The notes: generated by a model from the letters alone, not told the origin. Shown: positions 40,258-49,846, numbered from the stretch's first letter. The stretch is DNA of 64,000 nucleotides from Allohoeflea poritis (GCF_027889715.1 NZ_JAPJZH010000001.1:1-64000), one strand, 5' to 3'. Numbers and translations are program-made.

Positions 40258-40746
40258 CTACGGTATTACAGTGATGATCTCAGCATCAATTGCCGCGACC
40301 AGCGCCTTGGGGTCGACACTGAAGACACTGTCCGGACGGCCGGCGGCCGCCCATACGGTGTCATGGCCCAGCAACGTCCTGTCGACGCAGGTTCTGATCG
40401 GTTTGATATGGCCTATGGGCGCTACACCGCCGATGGCGAAACCGGTCTCGTTGCGGACCTTGCGCGTGTCGCACCGTTGCAGTTTCAAACCGTAGCTCCC
40501 GGACAGATGATCGAGATCAGCATTATTATTACCAGCAACAAGTAATAATATGAGATTTCCGTCTGCCGCGTTGTCGAAGATCAAGGATTTGACGATCTGG
40601 CTGACGTCGCACCCGCATGCGTCGGCGGCTTCCTGTGCCGTGCGTGTCGACTGGTCCATGCGCTTGATCTCGATGTCGAGACCCAGCTCCCCGGCGCTGT
40701 CGCGAACGCGGTCCATGCTTGAACGTTTGGGTGTGTCGCCGGCCAT
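40258..40746 (-). CDS. YbaK/EbsC-family (aminoacyl-tRNA deacylase-like) protein
   Basis: About 162 residues of the YbaK/ProX-like fold. Landmarks: QSTRTAQEAADACGCDVSQIVKSLIFDNADG, LLLVAGNNNADLDHL (near the conserved Lys/Gly loop) and GFAIGGVAPIGH (about 100-111, the GxxxGG...P loop). The family hydrolyses mischarged tRNAs such as Cys-tRNA(Pro), but the exact substrate cannot be read off. It starts one base after the stop of the MBL hydrolase gene, so both are on one transcript. Confidence 0.85.
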   Translation of the reverse strand: MAGDTPKRSSMDRVRDSAGELGLDIEIKRMDQSTRTAQEAADACGCDVSQIVKSLIFDNAADGNLILLLVAGNNNADLDHLSGSYGLKLQRCDTRKVRNETGFAIGGVAPIGHIKPIRTCVDRTLLGHDTVWAAAGRPDSVFSVDPKALVAAIDAEIITVIP

Positions 40747-40747
40747 G

Positions 40748-41575
40748 TCAGTCACGGGCAATCTCCATTGTCTGCTCAAGGATCATCATATCATGGGCCG
40801 GGACAACATGATCCGGCGTTTCCCGCGCAACGGTGTCGTAGTCGAGCGGAATATGCATGTGGGTGAGCACCGCCTTCTTCGGTTTCAGCCGTTCGATCCA
40901 TTCAAGTGCTTCGCTGAGGGACAGATGGCTTGGATGGCGCTTGTACTGCAAGGCGTCGATGATCAGCACCTTGAGGCCCTGAAGCTTTGGCACCGTGGTA
41001 TCCGGGAAGCCGCTTACGTCGCTGCAATAGGCCAGATCGCCGATGCGGAAACCCAGGGACGTCGAGTCGCCATGAATCTGTTCGAACGGGAGCAGGGAGA
41101 TCGGTCCCCCCTCCCCGTCAATGACGACCGGATCGTTGGTGTCGCCGATGAGATAGCCGTCGACAATAGGCGGATAATTGCTGCCCTGCGGTGTTTCGAA
41201 ACAGTAGTCGAAGCCCTCCCGCAGGCGCTGCATGGTCTGCTTGTCGGCGTATACCGGCATGCGTTTGCGCTGCGCGAAGACGTAACTGCGCAGATCGTCG
41301 ATGCCATGGATGTGATCGGCATGGGGATGCGAATAGACCACGGCGTCGAGCCGTTTGGCCCCCGCAGCGATCATCTGGGTGCGGAAATCCGGGCCGGTGT
41401 CAATGACAACGCTCGTTGTTTCCCCATTGGCTATGGTCTGTTCGATCAGCAATGAGGCCCGAAGGCGTCTGTTCTTCGGGTTTGTTGGATCGCAGGCACC
41501 CCAGTCGCCCGTTATGCGCGGCACGCCGGGCGATGAACCGCAGCCCAGAATGGTGAAACGCTGTGTGACAATCAT
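40748..41575 (-). CDS. MBL-fold metallohydrolase (PhnP-like)
   Basis: 275 residues. TILGCGSSPGVPRITGDWGACDP at the N-terminus and the metal motif SHPHADHIHGIDDLR (about 93-107) are typical of the PhnP/cyclic phosphodiesterase-like branch of the metallo-beta-lactamase fold. Further metal ligands are in YCSDVSG and LTHMHIPLDY. In alphaproteobacteria this gene sits behind tatD and metG without phn genes, so a role in phosphonate use is not implied. ATG overlaps the tatD stop (ATGA). Confidence 0.85.
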   Translation of the reverse strand: MIVTQRFTILGCGSSPGVPRITGDWGACDPTNPKNRRLRASLLIEQTIANGETTSVVIDTGPDFRTQMIAAGAKRLDAVVYSHPHADHIHGIDDLRSYVFAQRKRMPVYADKQTMQRLREGFDYCFETPQGSNYPPIVDGYLIGDTNDPVVIDGEGGPISLLPFEQIHGDSTSLGFRIGDLAYCSDVSGFPDTTVPKLQGLKVLIIDALQYKRHPSHLSLSEALEWIERLKPKKAVLTHMHIPLDYDTVARETPDHVVPAHDMMILEQTMEIARD

Positions 41576-42363
41576 GCGCCGTTTTCCGGCTTCGGTGCCT
41601 TGGAAAAGAGCCGAAAGAAATTCTCGGTTGTCTGCTGCCAAAGTGCATCGACGGATATGCCCAGCGTATCGGCGAGAACCTGCGCCGTGTGGACGACATA
41701 GGCGGGTTCGTTGCGCTGTCCGCGATGCGGCGGCGGCGCCAGATAAGGGGCATCGGTTTCGACCAACAGCCGTTCAACGGGAAGGTCTTTCGCGATGTCG
41801 CGCAGTGCGTCGGAGCGCTTGAAGGTCAGAATGCCGGAAAAGGAAACATAACCGCCAAGTGCGATCCCGGTCCGTGCCAGTTCCGCGCCGGATGAAAAAC
41901 AGTGCAGGACGAAGGGAAAGGCGCCCTTTGCGCTTTCCTCTTCCAGAATCGCAGCCATATCGTCGTCGGCATCGCGTGCGTGAATGACCAGCGGAAGCCG
42001 GGTCTCGCGTGCGGCGGCGATGTGGTTGCGCAATCCGGTCGCCTGCGCGTCCCGCGGCGCGTTGTCGTAATAATAGTCCAGACCGGCCTCGCCGATTGCC
42101 ACGACCTTCGGATGCTGGCTCAGGCGCACAAGATCGTCTGGCGTCACATCCAGTTCCTCGTCGGCATTGTGCGGGTGCGTGCCGACCGAGCAATAGACGT
42201 TCTCATAGGTCTCTGCGATTTCCCGGATACGGTCGAACCTGGCGACCCGCGTGCAGATCGTGACCATGCGCCCGACCCCGGCTGCCTCCGCCCGCGCAAC
42301 GATTGCGTCGCGCTCGGCATCGAAGTCCGGAAAATCGAGATGGCAGTGGCTGTCGACGAGCAT
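41572..42363 (-). CDS. TatD-family deoxyribonuclease
   Basis: 263 residues, a metal-dependent TIM-barrel hydrolase. VDSHCHLDFPDFDAERDAIV starts the protein with the HxHxD metal motif, VAIGEAGLDYYYD (about 86-98) holds the conserved Glu, VIHARDADDDM the His, and VETDAPYLAPPPHRGQRNEPAYV (about 203-225) the C-terminal signature. TatD acts in 3'-5' DNA trimming and repair. It begins 7 bases after metG on the same strand; this metG-tatD-MBL order is widely conserved. Confidence 0.93.
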   Translation of the reverse strand: MLVDSHCHLDFPDFDAERDAIVARAEAAGVGRMVTICTRVARFDRIREIAETYENVYCSVGTHPHNADEELDVTPDDLVRLSQHPKVVAIGEAGLDYYYDNAPRDAQATGLRNHIAAARETRLPLVIHARDADDDMAAILEEESAKGAFPFVLHCFSSGAELARTGIALGGYVSFSGILTFKRSDALRDIAKDLPVERLLVETDAPYLAPPPHRGQRNEPAYVVHTAQVLADTLGISVDALWQQTTENFFRLFSKAPKPENGA

Positions 42364-42370
42364 GGTCCGG

Positions 42371-43921
42371 CTACTCTGATTTTTCCTCTTCCACATAACG
42401 CGGAAAGACCGGCTGGGGCTTCGGAAGGGCCGCTCCGGATGTGAGCCGCCCTGCCCCGCCCAGCCTGTCGAAATCACGCTCGCCGGCGTCTATGGCAATG
42501 ACATCAAGCAGCCTGGAAGCCGAATCCGGCATGAAGGGCTGACAAAGAATGGCAACCTGACGGATTACCTCCGCCGTCACGTAAAGCACGGTTCCCATAC
42601 GCTCGGGATCGGTCTTCTTCAGCGCCCATGGTTCTTGGCTCGCAAAATAGCGGTTGGCCTCTGAAACGACGGCGAAGATGGACGCGAGTGCGCTGTGGAC
42701 GGCTTGACGGTCCATTGCCGCGCGGGTCTCCTTCAGCAGAGCGTCTGCCGCGTCCAGCATGGCGCGATCCGCGTCCGACAATTCTCCGGGCTGCGGCACC
42801 TGGCCGTCGCAGTTCTTGGCGATCATCGACAATGAACGCTGTGCGAGATTGCCGAGATCATTGGCGAGGTCGGAATTGATGCGTCCTGCAATCGCCTCAT
42901 GGCTGTAATTGCCGTCCTGCCCGAACGGAACCTCGCGCAGGAAGAAGTAGCGCACCTGATCGAGCCCGTAATGTTCGACCATGGAGAAAGGATCGACCAC
43001 ATTGCCGACCGACTTGGACATCTTCTCACCGCGGTTGAACAGAAAACCATGCGCATAGACGCGCTTCGGCAGCTCGATCCCGGCGGACATGAGGAAGGCC
43101 GGCCAGTAAACCGAATGGAAGCGGATAATGTCCTTGCCGATAATGTGGATGGCGGGCCAGTAGTCCCACAGGGGATTGTCGGTATCGGGATATCCGAGCG
43201 CCGTGATGTAATTCGTCAGCGCATCCACCCAGACATACATGACATGGCCGTCGGCGTCCGGGACCTTGATGCCCCAGTCGAAAGTCGTTCGCGACACCGA
43301 CAGGTCCTTCAGGCCGGATTTAACGAACGAAACAACCTCGTTTCTGCGCGCATCGGGCCCGATGAAATCAGGCTGCTTTTCATAGAGCTTGAGGAGTCGA
43401 TCCTGATAGGCTGACAGGCGGAAGAAATAGCTTTCTTCCTCGACCCATTCGACGGGCGAGCCCTGCGGTCCGTAACGAACACCGTCGTCCCGCAGCTCCG
43501 TTTCGCCTTCCTGGTAGTAGGCCTCCTCGCGGACGGAGTACCAGCCTGCATAGCTGTCCTTGTAGATGTCGCCGGCATCGACCATCTTCTGCCAGATTGC
43601 CTGACTTGCCTGGTGGTGGCGATCTTCGGATGTGCGGATGAAATCGTCGTTCGATGCGTTCAGCACCTCGGCCATGCGCTTGAATTCCGCCGCATTCCGG
43701 TTGGCAAATTCCTGGACCGGCAGGTCTTCCTTGCGAGCAGTCTGCAGCATCTTCTGGCCGTGCTCGTCCGTTCCGGTGACGAAATAGACGTCCTTTCCGT
43801 CGTGGCGCTGAAAGCGCGCCAGTGCGTCCGTTGCGATCAGCTCGTAGGCGTGACCGATATGCGGCTTGCCGTTGGGATAGGAAATAGCCGTTGTTATGTA
43901 AAAGCGGTTGGAGTCGCTCAT
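42371..43921 (-). CDS. metG: Methionine-tRNA ligase
   Basis: 516 residues, a short class-I synthetase without the C-terminal tRNA-binding (EMAP-like) domain, as usual in this order. The HIGH-type motif is in [14 protein letters not shown] (about 15-28), the KMSKS motif in [14 protein letters not shown] (about 299-312), and TGTDEHGQK marks the connective part. It charges tRNA-Met. It lies within the tmk-holB-metG-tatD-MBL order, 84 bases after holB. Confidence 0.97.
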   Translation of the reverse strand: MSDSNRFYITTAISYPNGKPHIGHAYELIATDALARFQRHDGKDVYFVTGTDEHGQKMLQTARKEDLPVQEFANRNAAEFKRMAEVLNASNDDFIRTSEDRHHQASQAIWQKMVDAGDIYKDSYAGWYSVREEAYYQEGETELRDDGVRYGPQGSPVEWVEEESYFFRLSAYQDRLLKLYEKQPDFIGPDARRNEVVSFVKSGLKDLSVSRTTFDWGIKVPDADGHVMYVWVDALTNYITALGYPDTDNPLWDYWPAIHIIGKDIIRFHSVYWPAFLMSAGIELPKRVYAHGFLFNRGEKMSKSVGNVVDPFSMVEHYGLDQVRYFFLREVPFGQDGNYSHEAIAGRINSDLANDLGNLAQRSLSMIAKNCDGQVPQPGELSDADRAMLDAADALLKETRAAMDRQAVHSALASIFAVVSEANRYFASQEPWALKKTDPERMGTVLYVTAEVIRQVAILCQPFMPDSASRLLDVIAIDAGERDFDRLGGAGRLTSGAALPKPQPVFPRYVEEEKSE

Positions 43922-44005
43922 TCGTTTCGTTTCATCTTTTCGGTTGTTGCGTAACCCATTCGGCTACAGGTTTGGTGCCGTCATACGGCAAAAAAAACAC
44001 GCTGG

Positions 44006-45046
44006 CTATGCCGCCGGCATTCGAAACAGCGAAGAAAAGACGGACAGAACCGTTTGCTTGCGATCGAGATTGTAACCATCGGCGATGGCAAGGTTTTCCT
44101 GCAGCGCGCCCGCGGTCGAGGCCCAGTGGTCGGCGGCCGGCAGCCGTTCGGCCAATGCCGCTTTTCGGGCAAGGTCCACCACCTTGTCGAGCGCATAGCG
44201 ACAGAAGAAGGTATAGGCCATTTCACGGTCCCTGGCGGTGAGTGAATCGGCCAGTGCGTGAATCTGGCTCCGCGAAGCCCCCTCGCCCGCTTGCAGGATT
44301 TGCTCGAAAGTCTCGGCGATTTCCAGGCCGCCATAGTTCAAGAGCAATATGGCGTTGGACAGGCTTCCGCCGGCGTTCTGCGCAACGGCGTCGATGATCG
44401 ACGGGTCCTGGTGCGCGGTCAGGCCGAGATGGTCAAGACCCTGCTTTAACTGTTCCTGCGTGAGCGGTTCGAGGCGTACCGGCATGCACCGCGAGCGGAT
44501 GGTCGGCAGAAGTTTGCCGGGTGCATGCGACAGCACCAGAAACAGTGTTTTCCTTGGTGGTTCCTCGAGGATTTTCAGGATCGCGTTCGCAGCCGAGCGG
44601 TTCATGTCGTCCGCCGGATCGATGATAACGATCCGCCAACCGCCGGTGCCCGAGGTCTGCGAAAGAAAATGTCCGGCGCGGCGCACCTCATCGACCGTTA
44701 TGGCCGATTTGACGCGGCCTGATTTGACGTCCAACGGACGCGACAGGTGCAACAGATTATGGGAAGCACCGCCGGCCAGCTGTCGCAGAAGCGGAGAGCC
44801 GAGGTCGGGATCCTCCAGCGAATGTGGTGCCCGGTCCGCATCGGGATTGGTCAATATGTGGTAGGCAAAACGGTAGGCCAGAGTCGCCTTGCCGATCCCT
44901 TCCGGACCCTCAAGCAGCAAGGCATGGTGCAGACGGCCCGAACGGTAGCTTTCAGCGAGGAAATCGGCCACCGTCTCATGGCCGAAGAAGCGCGTGTTTT
45001 CCGCGGGCGGGATCGCGCCGTCCAGTATGTTCGTACCGCCACTCAT
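44006..45046 (-). CDS. holB: DNA polymerase III delta' subunit
   Basis: About 346 residues. A clamp-loader AAA+ protein with [25 protein letters not shown] (Walker A-like, about 45-69) and the region [35 protein letters not shown] (about 150-184) with the sensor/SRC motif. The C-terminal collar domain follows. Its ATG overlaps the tmk stop (ATGA), so translation is coupled to tmk. It acts in loading the sliding clamp. Confidence 0.92.
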   Translation of the reverse strand: MSGGTNILDGAIPPAENTRFFGHETVADFLAESYRSGRLHHALLLEGPEGIGKATLAYRFAYHILTNPDADRAPHSLEDPDLGSPLLRQLAGGASHNLLHLSRPLDVKSGRVKSAITVDEVRRAGHFLSQTSGTGGWRIVIIDPADDMNRSAANAILKILEEPPRKTLFLVLSHAPGKLLPTIRSRCMPVRLEPLTQEQLKQGLDHLGLTAHQDPSIIDAVAQNAGGSLSNAILLLNYGGLEIAETFEQILQAGEGASRSQIHALADSLTARDREMAYTFFCRYALDKVVDLARKAALAERLPAADHWASTAGALQENLAIADGYNLDRKQTVLSVFSSLFRMPAA

Positions 45047-45723
45047 GACGGTTCGGCTTCGGCGTGGTCGGCGCCGTTGGGCGTGTGGTCGCCCAGCAAC
45101 GTGAAAGCCAGCTTCTCGATCTCCTGGGCAATGGCATCGGCCGGCTGGGTGCCATCGATCACCTTGCACCGTTGGGGTTCCCGGGCCGCAAGGTCCAGGA
45201 AAGCGTCGCGCCTCTTTTCCTGAACGGCCAGGGCTTCTTTTTCATAGCGGTCCGGCTTTATTCCCTGGTCGTCACCGCGTGCGCGGGCTCTTGAAAGGCC
45301 GACCTCGGCCGGAAGGTCCAGGATGATCGTCAGGTCCGGTATCATACCGTTGATCGCTATGCGTTCGAGCGACCTGATGAAATCAGGCTCCAGCCCACCG
45401 GTGACACCCTGATAGACGCGCGAGGAGTCCATGAAACGGTCGCACAGCACGATTTTTCCGGCCTCCACCTCGGGGCGGATCAGTTCCTCGACATGGTCGC
45501 TTCGCGCGGCTGCGAACAGGATGGCTTCCATGCGGACGCCAAACTCTTCCGCGCCGCCGGACAAGAGAACGTGGCGGACAGCCTCAGCTCCGGGCGAGCC
45601 GCCGGGCTCTCGCGTAATGACCACATCGTAGCCGCGCGCTTTCAGGGCTTCGGCGAGATACTGGATCTGCGTCGATTTGCCGGCGCCCTCGCCGCCTTCA
45701 AATGTTATGAAATGTCCCTTCAA
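45043..45723 (-). CDS. tmk: Thymidylate kinase
   Basis: 226 residues. P-loop [11 protein letters not shown] at the N-terminus, the dTMP-binding [12 protein letters not shown] (about 96-107) and the LID-like [17 protein letters not shown] (about 145-161). It phosphorylates dTMP to dTDP. Upstream (toward higher coordinates) is the MITE-like gap, beyond which the carboxypeptidase gene lies on the same strand. Confidence 0.96.
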   Translation of the reverse strand: MKGHFITFEGGEGAGKSTQIQYLAEALKARGYDVVITREPGGSPGAEAVRHVLLSGGAEEFGVRMEAILFAAARSDHVEELIRPEVEAGKIVLCDRFMDSSRVYQGVTGGLEPDFIRSLERIAINGMIPDLTIILDLPAEVGLSRARARGDDQGIKPDRYEKEALAVQEKRRDAFLDLAAREPQRCKVIDGTQPADAIAQEIEKLAFTLLGDHTPNGADHAEAEPS

Positions 45724-45807
45724 AGAAGCCTGTTCCTAGCCGTTCCGGCACCGTTATTACGGGGCTTTTTATCACGCGTCCAGACAAACAAAGTTGCATA
45801 GGGTGCG

Positions 45808-46079
45808 TTAGGCTGTGGTGACCCTTTAACCTATGCGCCGGCGTGGCACATTTCGTTCCTGGCAAGGCGCGAAATGCGCCGCAGTGTGCGCCACTTCAAG
45901 CATTGCGCAACGACGTCCAGGGGCGAAATGTGCCTCGTCCCGTAGGGATTTTCCCGGATTTGCCCACGATCGGCCCATTCGTCGTCGAATATGCAACAGC
46001 ATGTCCTTCCTCCTCATAAACCGATCCTGAACAAATCTGGACAAACCGGCACAAAGGTTAAAGGGTCACCACAGCCTAA
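45808..46079. mobile_element. MITE-like element with 25 bp perfect terminal inverted repeats
   Basis: The 25 bases at 45808-45832, beginning TTAGGCTGTGGTGACC, are repeated exactly in inverted orientation at 46055-46079. Imperfect pairing continues inward for about 13 more bases (9 of 13). Each outer end contains a TA (45809-45810 and 46077-46078), as expected for IS630/mariner-type elements that duplicate TA on insertion. The 272-base interior has no meaningful coding frame and contains a further inverted repeat. Non-autonomous miniature elements derived from IS630-type transposons fit this structure. No transposase and no second copy is in the window, so the class is an inference. Confidence 0.7.
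45845..45934. repeat. Inverted repeat nested inside the MITE-like element
   Basis: The 18 bases at 45845-45862 (starting GGCACATTTCG) match the reverse complement of 45917-45934 at 16 of 18 positions, including 11 perfect outer bases. A third related piece, CGAAATGCGCC, lies between them. The left half of the element can thus fold into its own stem-loop. Confidence 0.65.
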
Positions 46080-46094
46080 GGCCCCGTGCGGTGT

Positions 46095-47255
46095 TTACAA
46101 CCAGAACAGCATCAGTTCCTGGAGCGCATCGAAGGCGCGTTTGTGCAGCGGGCCCTTGGGAACTGCCTCGGCTGCGTAAAGCGGCGTTTGCTGGCTGAGC
46201 GTATCGCCGATCCAGACATTCAGCACGCCGACCGGATGTCCTTCGTCGACCGGCGCCGCCAACGGCCAGTTATAGACTATGCGCGCCTTCAGCCGGTCAG
46301 CATTGGTCACTGGCACGAATATATTGACGGGCCCGCCCGCCATCAGCGCCACTTTCGATTGTTCGCCACCATAGACGGAGGCGTTGCCGATGATCTCGCC
46401 CTCGGAAAACAGTTCGCGTTTTTCAAAGGAGCGAAGGCCCCATTCCAGGATCTTCCGCGCCTCTTCCGCGCGCTCCTTGATGCTGCTCATGCCGCTCATC
46501 GCGAGGAAGAGACGGCGACCGTCGCGTTCGATGGAACTGACAATGCCGTAGCCGGACTCCTCTGTGAAACCGGTCTTCAGTCCATCGACGCCGATATTGG
46601 CCCGCAGCAGAGGATTGCGGTTGCGCTGGAAAATCTTGTTCCAGGTGAAGTCCAGCTCGGAATAGATTGCATAGTACTCCGGATAGGTCTGCTGGATGTG
46701 GCGGGCGAGTATTACCAGTTCCCGAACCGTGACGCGCGCATCGGGATGCGGCAGCCCGGTCGAGTTGGCAAATACCGACTTCTCAAGCCCGAGGCTTCTT
46801 GCCCGTTCCGTCATCATCTCGGCGAAGTTGGTCTCCGAGCCTGCCATGCCCTCCGCGATGACAATGCATGCGTCGTTGCCCGACTGGACGATGACGCCCC
46901 GGATCAGATCCGCCAGCGGGATTGAGGAGTTGATTTCGGCAAACATCGTCGAGGTCCCGGACACCGCGCCTCCGGTTCGCCAGGCATTTTCGGAAACCTG
47001 AAATTCATCCTCGAGGGAAAGCCGGCCGATCTTCAGTGCGTTGAAGACCATTTCCATGGTCATCAGCTTGGCAAGCGAGGCCGGCGGAATGAGATCGTTC
47101 TCGTTCTTGGCGAACAGGACGGTGCCGGTCTCGGCTTCGATGAGATAGGCCTGCTTGGCCTTGGTCTCGAATATCTGCGCGGCGGCGGCGCCCGGCAAGA
47201 TGATGACCGCAAACAACGCGGTTGCGAAAAAGAAAGCCCCGAACAGCCTGTTCAT
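46095..47255 (-). CDS. dacF: D-alanyl-D-alanine carboxypeptidase (DacF/PBP5 type)
   Basis: About 386 residues with a signal peptide (residues about 1-27, ending AAAA before QIF). The three penicillin-binding motifs are present: SxxK in PPASLAKLMT (about 57-66), SGN in VQSGNDACI (about 119-127) and KTG in GLKTGFTEESGYG (about 222-234). A C-terminal beta domain and an amphipathic-like tail (LHKRAFDALQELMLFWL) follow, as in membrane-attached PBP5-type enzymes. It trims the terminal D-Ala of peptidoglycan stem peptides in the periplasm. The stop codon lies 16 bases from the MITE-like element's end. Confidence 0.92.
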   Translation of the reverse strand: MNRLFGAFFFATALFAVIILPGAAAAQIFETKAKQAYLIEAETGTVLFAKNENDLIPPASLAKLMTMEMVFNALKIGRLSLEDEFQVSENAWRTGGAVSGTSTMFAEINSSIPLADLIRGVIVQSGNDACIVIAEGMAGSETNFAEMMTERARSLGLEKSVFANSTGLPHPDARVTVRELVILARHIQQTYPEYYAIYSELDFTWNKIFQRNRNPLLRANIGVDGLKTGFTEESGYGIVSSIERDGRRLFLAMSGMSSIKERAEEARKILEWGLRSFEKRELFSEGEIIGNASVYGGEQSKVALMAGGPVNIFVPVTNADRLKARIVYNWPLAAPVDEGHPVGVLNVWIGDTLSQQTPLYAAEAVPKGPLHKRAFDALQELMLFWL

Positions 47256-47350
47256 GAATCCCGAATCCCTGACTACGCAGTACCCCTGCACGGAAGGTTA
47301 GCAACCGTGCAGGCGCCGATCAACGACGATCCTTGCGAAGGGTTAAACGT

Positions 47351-48445
47351 TCAGAGATTTCTGCGCTTCCAGGAGGCGGCGACCATGTCGCCGGTCATCT
47401 GGCTGTTGCCGGAAAACAGTACGCGGAACGGCGTCCTGGACTGTTGTTCCACCCGCCTTTGCGCATAGGAAGCCAGCGCCGGAGAGGATCCCGGCGTGTT
47501 TCCGGCCAGTGCGGGGACATGAGAAGGACGTTCCCTGGGTACAGGCCCGAACCGGGGAAGTTCGATTTCGGCGATTGTCGGGAGCCTTCCGCCCTTGATC
47601 GCGGCATCGCTGCTTGGCGGCGCCAGTGAAACACTCGACGAACCTGCCGGGATAGCGGCGGATGCGACCCTGACTTCGTCGGTGTTGAAAACGCTGTCGG
47701 CGGGCTTCCTCGACCTGTTGAGTGCCAGCATCACCCCGGAACGGCCGGTATCGGTCCCCGGAATCGGCGTGCGGCGGCCGTCCTTTGTAAAGGATGCCAT
47801 GAGGTAGCGCATGTCCTGGCCGTCCATGCGCGCCTTGCCGATATACTGCACACGGACCTTCGCGACACCTTCCTGCTTCATGTCAAGAATATCGGCGGTC
47901 TTGCTCGACACGTCGATGATGCGTCCCTTTGCGAACGGTCCGCGGTCATTGACCCGTACGATGACGGAGTGGCCGTTTTTCGTATTGGTGACGCGCGCAT
48001 AGCTCGGAAGCGGGAATGTCGGGTGCGCGGCGGACAAGTGGTACTGGTCGTAAATCTCGCCATTGGCTGTCAGCCGGCCGTGGAAGTTCGGGCCGTACCA
48101 CGAAGCATATCCGCGCTTGTCGTAGTCTTTTTCTTCCTTCGGATGGAACCAGCGTCCCTTGACCTTGTAGGGCTTTCCGATCTTGTAGGTCCCGCCGCCC
48201 TTGCGGACTTTCTTGGATGTCGTCACGCGCTTGCTGGCGGAAACGCCATAGTCCTTGGACGTGAACTTCGTCTTGTTGTTGATTTCAGCGCGGTTTTCCG
48301 GGTTGCCGCCACAGGCAGTCAGCGCGATGCCGGCGGAAATCACCAAACCGAAACGAAGGAAATGCGTCAGTGCGCCGGTTTTCGCGCGGTCGCGTCCCGG
48401 GCCGGATCTGGGTTTTGCAAAACCGTTTCGCATCAATTTTTTCAT
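47351..48445 (-). CDS. rlpA: RlpA-family septal/lytic transglycosylase lipoprotein
   Basis: About 364 residues. A basic N-terminus and hydrophobic stretch end in a lipobox (GIALTAC, Cys near residue 45), so an outer-membrane lipoprotein. The double-psi beta-barrel core reads GYASWYGPNFHGRLTANGEIYDQ ... VRVNDRGPFAKGRIIDVS (about 112-190), with the catalytic-type Asp and His of RlpA. No SPOR domain is seen at the C-terminus, which is instead a long Ser/Pro-rich tail. The start is uncertain: 48445 is used, a weak TTG at 48490 would add 15 residues. Same strand as dacF, 95 bases upstream of it. Confidence 0.88.
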   Translation of the reverse strand: MKKLMRNGFAKPRSGPGRDRAKTGALTHFLRFGLVISAGIALTACGGNPENRAEINNKTKFTSKDYGVSASKRVTTSKKVRKGGGTYKIGKPYKVKGRWFHPKEEKDYDKRGYASWYGPNFHGRLTANGEIYDQYHLSAAHPTFPLPSYARVTNTKNGHSVIVRVNDRGPFAKGRIIDVSSKTADILDMKQEGVAKVRVQYIGKARMDGQDMRYLMASFTKDGRRTPIPGTDTGRSGVMLALNRSRKPADSVFNTDEVRVASAAIPAGSSSVSLAPPSSDAAIKGGRLPTIAEIELPRFGPVPRERPSHVPALAGNTPGSSPALASYAQRRVEQQSRTPFRVLFSGNSQMTGDMVAASWKRRNL

Positions 48446-48719
48446 TCCGATTTCGCTGAACGCAGAACTGCTGAGGTTTACATACACCAAATAGGCTTGA
48501 ATCCCAATGCCTTAATGGCGGAAATTGCATCATGCCTCAAAAGGCGCGCTGATGAAATCCTTTCAGCCCGTCATCATGGCCGTTTGACGGCATTTGAATC
48601 GAATACGTCCGATCTTGGTTAATGGCCGGTGAAAGCTTCGCCGACAAATCGCCCGCCTGACAATTTTTGCCGGGCGCCATCTTGAAAATCCCATCGACTT
48701 GTCGCAAGAAGGCGCGTCC
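48446..48719. other. Gap between rlpA and tRNA-Ser
   Basis: 274 bases holding the divergent promoters of rlpA (minus strand) and the tRNA gene (plus strand). TTGAAA near 48684 may be a -35 element for the tRNA, but the -10 is not convincing. No supported gene; an open frame running through the tRNA on the minus strand is spurious. Confidence 0.35.
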
Positions 48720-48809
48720 GGAGGAGTGGCCGAGTGGTTGAAGGCACCGGTCTTGAAAACCGGCAGGCGGGAGACCGTCTCGTGGGTTCGAATCCCACCT
48801 CCTCCGCCA
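48720..48809 (+). tRNA. tRNA-Ser (anticodon TGA)
   Basis: 90 bases. Acceptor stem GGAGGAG pairs with CTCCTCC, followed by discriminator G and an encoded CCA. The anticodon arm CGGTCTTGAAAACCGG exposes TGA in the loop, the long variable arm (GGCGGGAGACCGTC region) is that of a class II tRNA, and the T arm GTGGGTTCGAATCCCAC is standard. The 3' end faces the accessory region starting at 48.98 kb. Confidence 0.97.
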
Positions 48810-48982
48810 AAGTCTCAAGGGTCCGTTCCGGTCACAGAACTTCAACAATCCCCGCATTCAGAGGCGCGCGCTGACCACATGTCTCGTGTCGTTTCCGGAA
48901 TTTTCCATTATCCTCATTGATCCGGAACGCCGGATTGCGCGTGCTTTGTGATTTTGCGATGCAAAGAACGGGAGGAAACCGC

Positions 48983-49846
48983 ATGTCAGAACCACTTTTC
49001 CAGGACATCATTCGCAAGCGCAGAAGCGTACGCAAATTCGAACCGGGCCATCAGATTGGCCGGGATGTTCTGGAGCGGATCGTGGATTGCGGGCGTTGGG
49101 CCCCGTCCGGTGCCAATGTGCAGTGTTTTGACTTTATCGTCGTGGATCAGCCCGCACTGCGCGACAGGGTGACCGAGGTGTTCCTGCGTCAGGCTCAACG
49201 TTTGGTCGATCACGCCAAGGGCTTTCCGGCTGTCAAGAAAACTTATCTTGCCAACACGGTGGCAATTGTCATCGTTCTTGGAGATCCGCGCTGGAAGGTG
49301 TGCTTTCCGCAACCGACATCCAAAGGCTGGGAGGCAGAGTATCGCGACAACAACGAGGTGATTTTTCTGAATTCCATCGGCGCGGCCATTCAGAACATCC
49401 AGTTGGGGGTTGCCGCCGAAGGGCTGACCAGTGCCTGGTTGTCTGGCGGCGGTGAAGCGATCATCAACAAGGAATTGTCCAACGTGTTGGGATATCCTGA
49501 ATGGATGCGCGCCTATGGCACGATCCCCATCGGCTATCCGGCCGCCACGCAAAACCGCCGATACCGCAGGCCGCTGTCGCAGTCGCTCCACTGGAACGGT
49601 TACCAGCCCATGCAATACCGCACCCATGCGCAGGTGGATTTCTATGAAAGCACACTGCGTCCCTTTGCAATGTACCGCGATGAGGAATCGCTGGACGCCT
49701 GGGATGACCGGGCCGAGAAGCTGGGCGATTGGGATGCGGCCTTCACATCCGATGTGCCAAACCCCGGCGGAAAGCTGGAACCCGAAGCGGATTTTTCCGC
49801 TCCGCGCACCACGGGGCAAGCCACAAAGCGCAGAACAAAAGACTAG
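48983..49846 (+). CDS. Nitroreductase-family flavoprotein
   Basis: 287 residues. RRSVRKFEPGHQIGRDVLERIVDCGRWAPSGANVQ (about 12-46) is the FMN-binding N-terminal signature of the nitroreductase fold, and the C-terminal RAYGTIPIGYPA closes it. A 90-residue tail after the core (from about 200) is longer than in NfsB-type enzymes and has no recognised motif. The ATG has an excellent GGGAGGAAA ribosome site. It stands 13 bases before a second nitroreductase-fold gene, an evident operon. Substrate unknown; a nitro, quinone or halo-aromatic compound is possible. Confidence 0.85.
   Translation: MSEPLFQDIIRKRRSVRKFEPGHQIGRDVLERIVDCGRWAPSGANVQCFDFIVVDQPALRDRVTEVFLRQAQRLVDHAKGFPAVKKTYLANTVAIVIVLGDPRWKVCFPQPTSKGWEAEYRDNNEVIFLNSIGAAIQNIQLGVAAEGLTSAWLSGGGEAIINKELSNVLGYPEWMRAYGTIPIGYPAATQNRRYRRPLSQSLHWNGYQPMQYRTHAQVDFYESTLRPFAMYRDEESLDAWDDRAEKLGDWDAAFTSDVPNPGGKLEPEADFSAPRTTGQATKRRTKD

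Larger units (their letters stand above)
45724..46094. other. Gene-less gap between tmk and the carboxypeptidase gene
   Basis: 370 bases containing no supported gene. Most of it (45808-46079) is occupied by an element with long terminal inverted repeats, described separately. The 80 or so bases nearest tmk must contain its promoter unless tmk is read through from the carboxypeptidase gene. Confidence 0.6.

Noticed and set aside
40748-41575. PhnP role in phosphonate degradation
   Set aside because: No phn genes are near; the gene belongs to the conserved metG-tatD-MBL order.
43983-44000. Hairpin GCCGT-cat-ACGGC next to an A8 run after holB
   Set aside because: For the minus-strand holB transcript the T-run comes before the hairpin, not after it, so it is not an intrinsic terminator.
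45826-46044. Short open frames on both strands inside the MITE-like element
   Set aside because: About 65-72 codons, no ribosome site, no recognisable family; they arise from the inverted repeats in GC-rich DNA.
48720-48809. Integration site with flanking direct repeat of the tRNA end
   Set aside because: I looked for a second copy of the tRNA 3' end up to 56 kb and saw none, and no integrase is encoded in the window.
48537-48857. Open frame on the minus strand across tRNA-Ser encoding a WDSNPRDGLPPAGFQDR-like peptide
   Set aside because: This is the well-known false protein made by translating the antisense of a tRNA-Ser gene. The tRNA explains the sequence.
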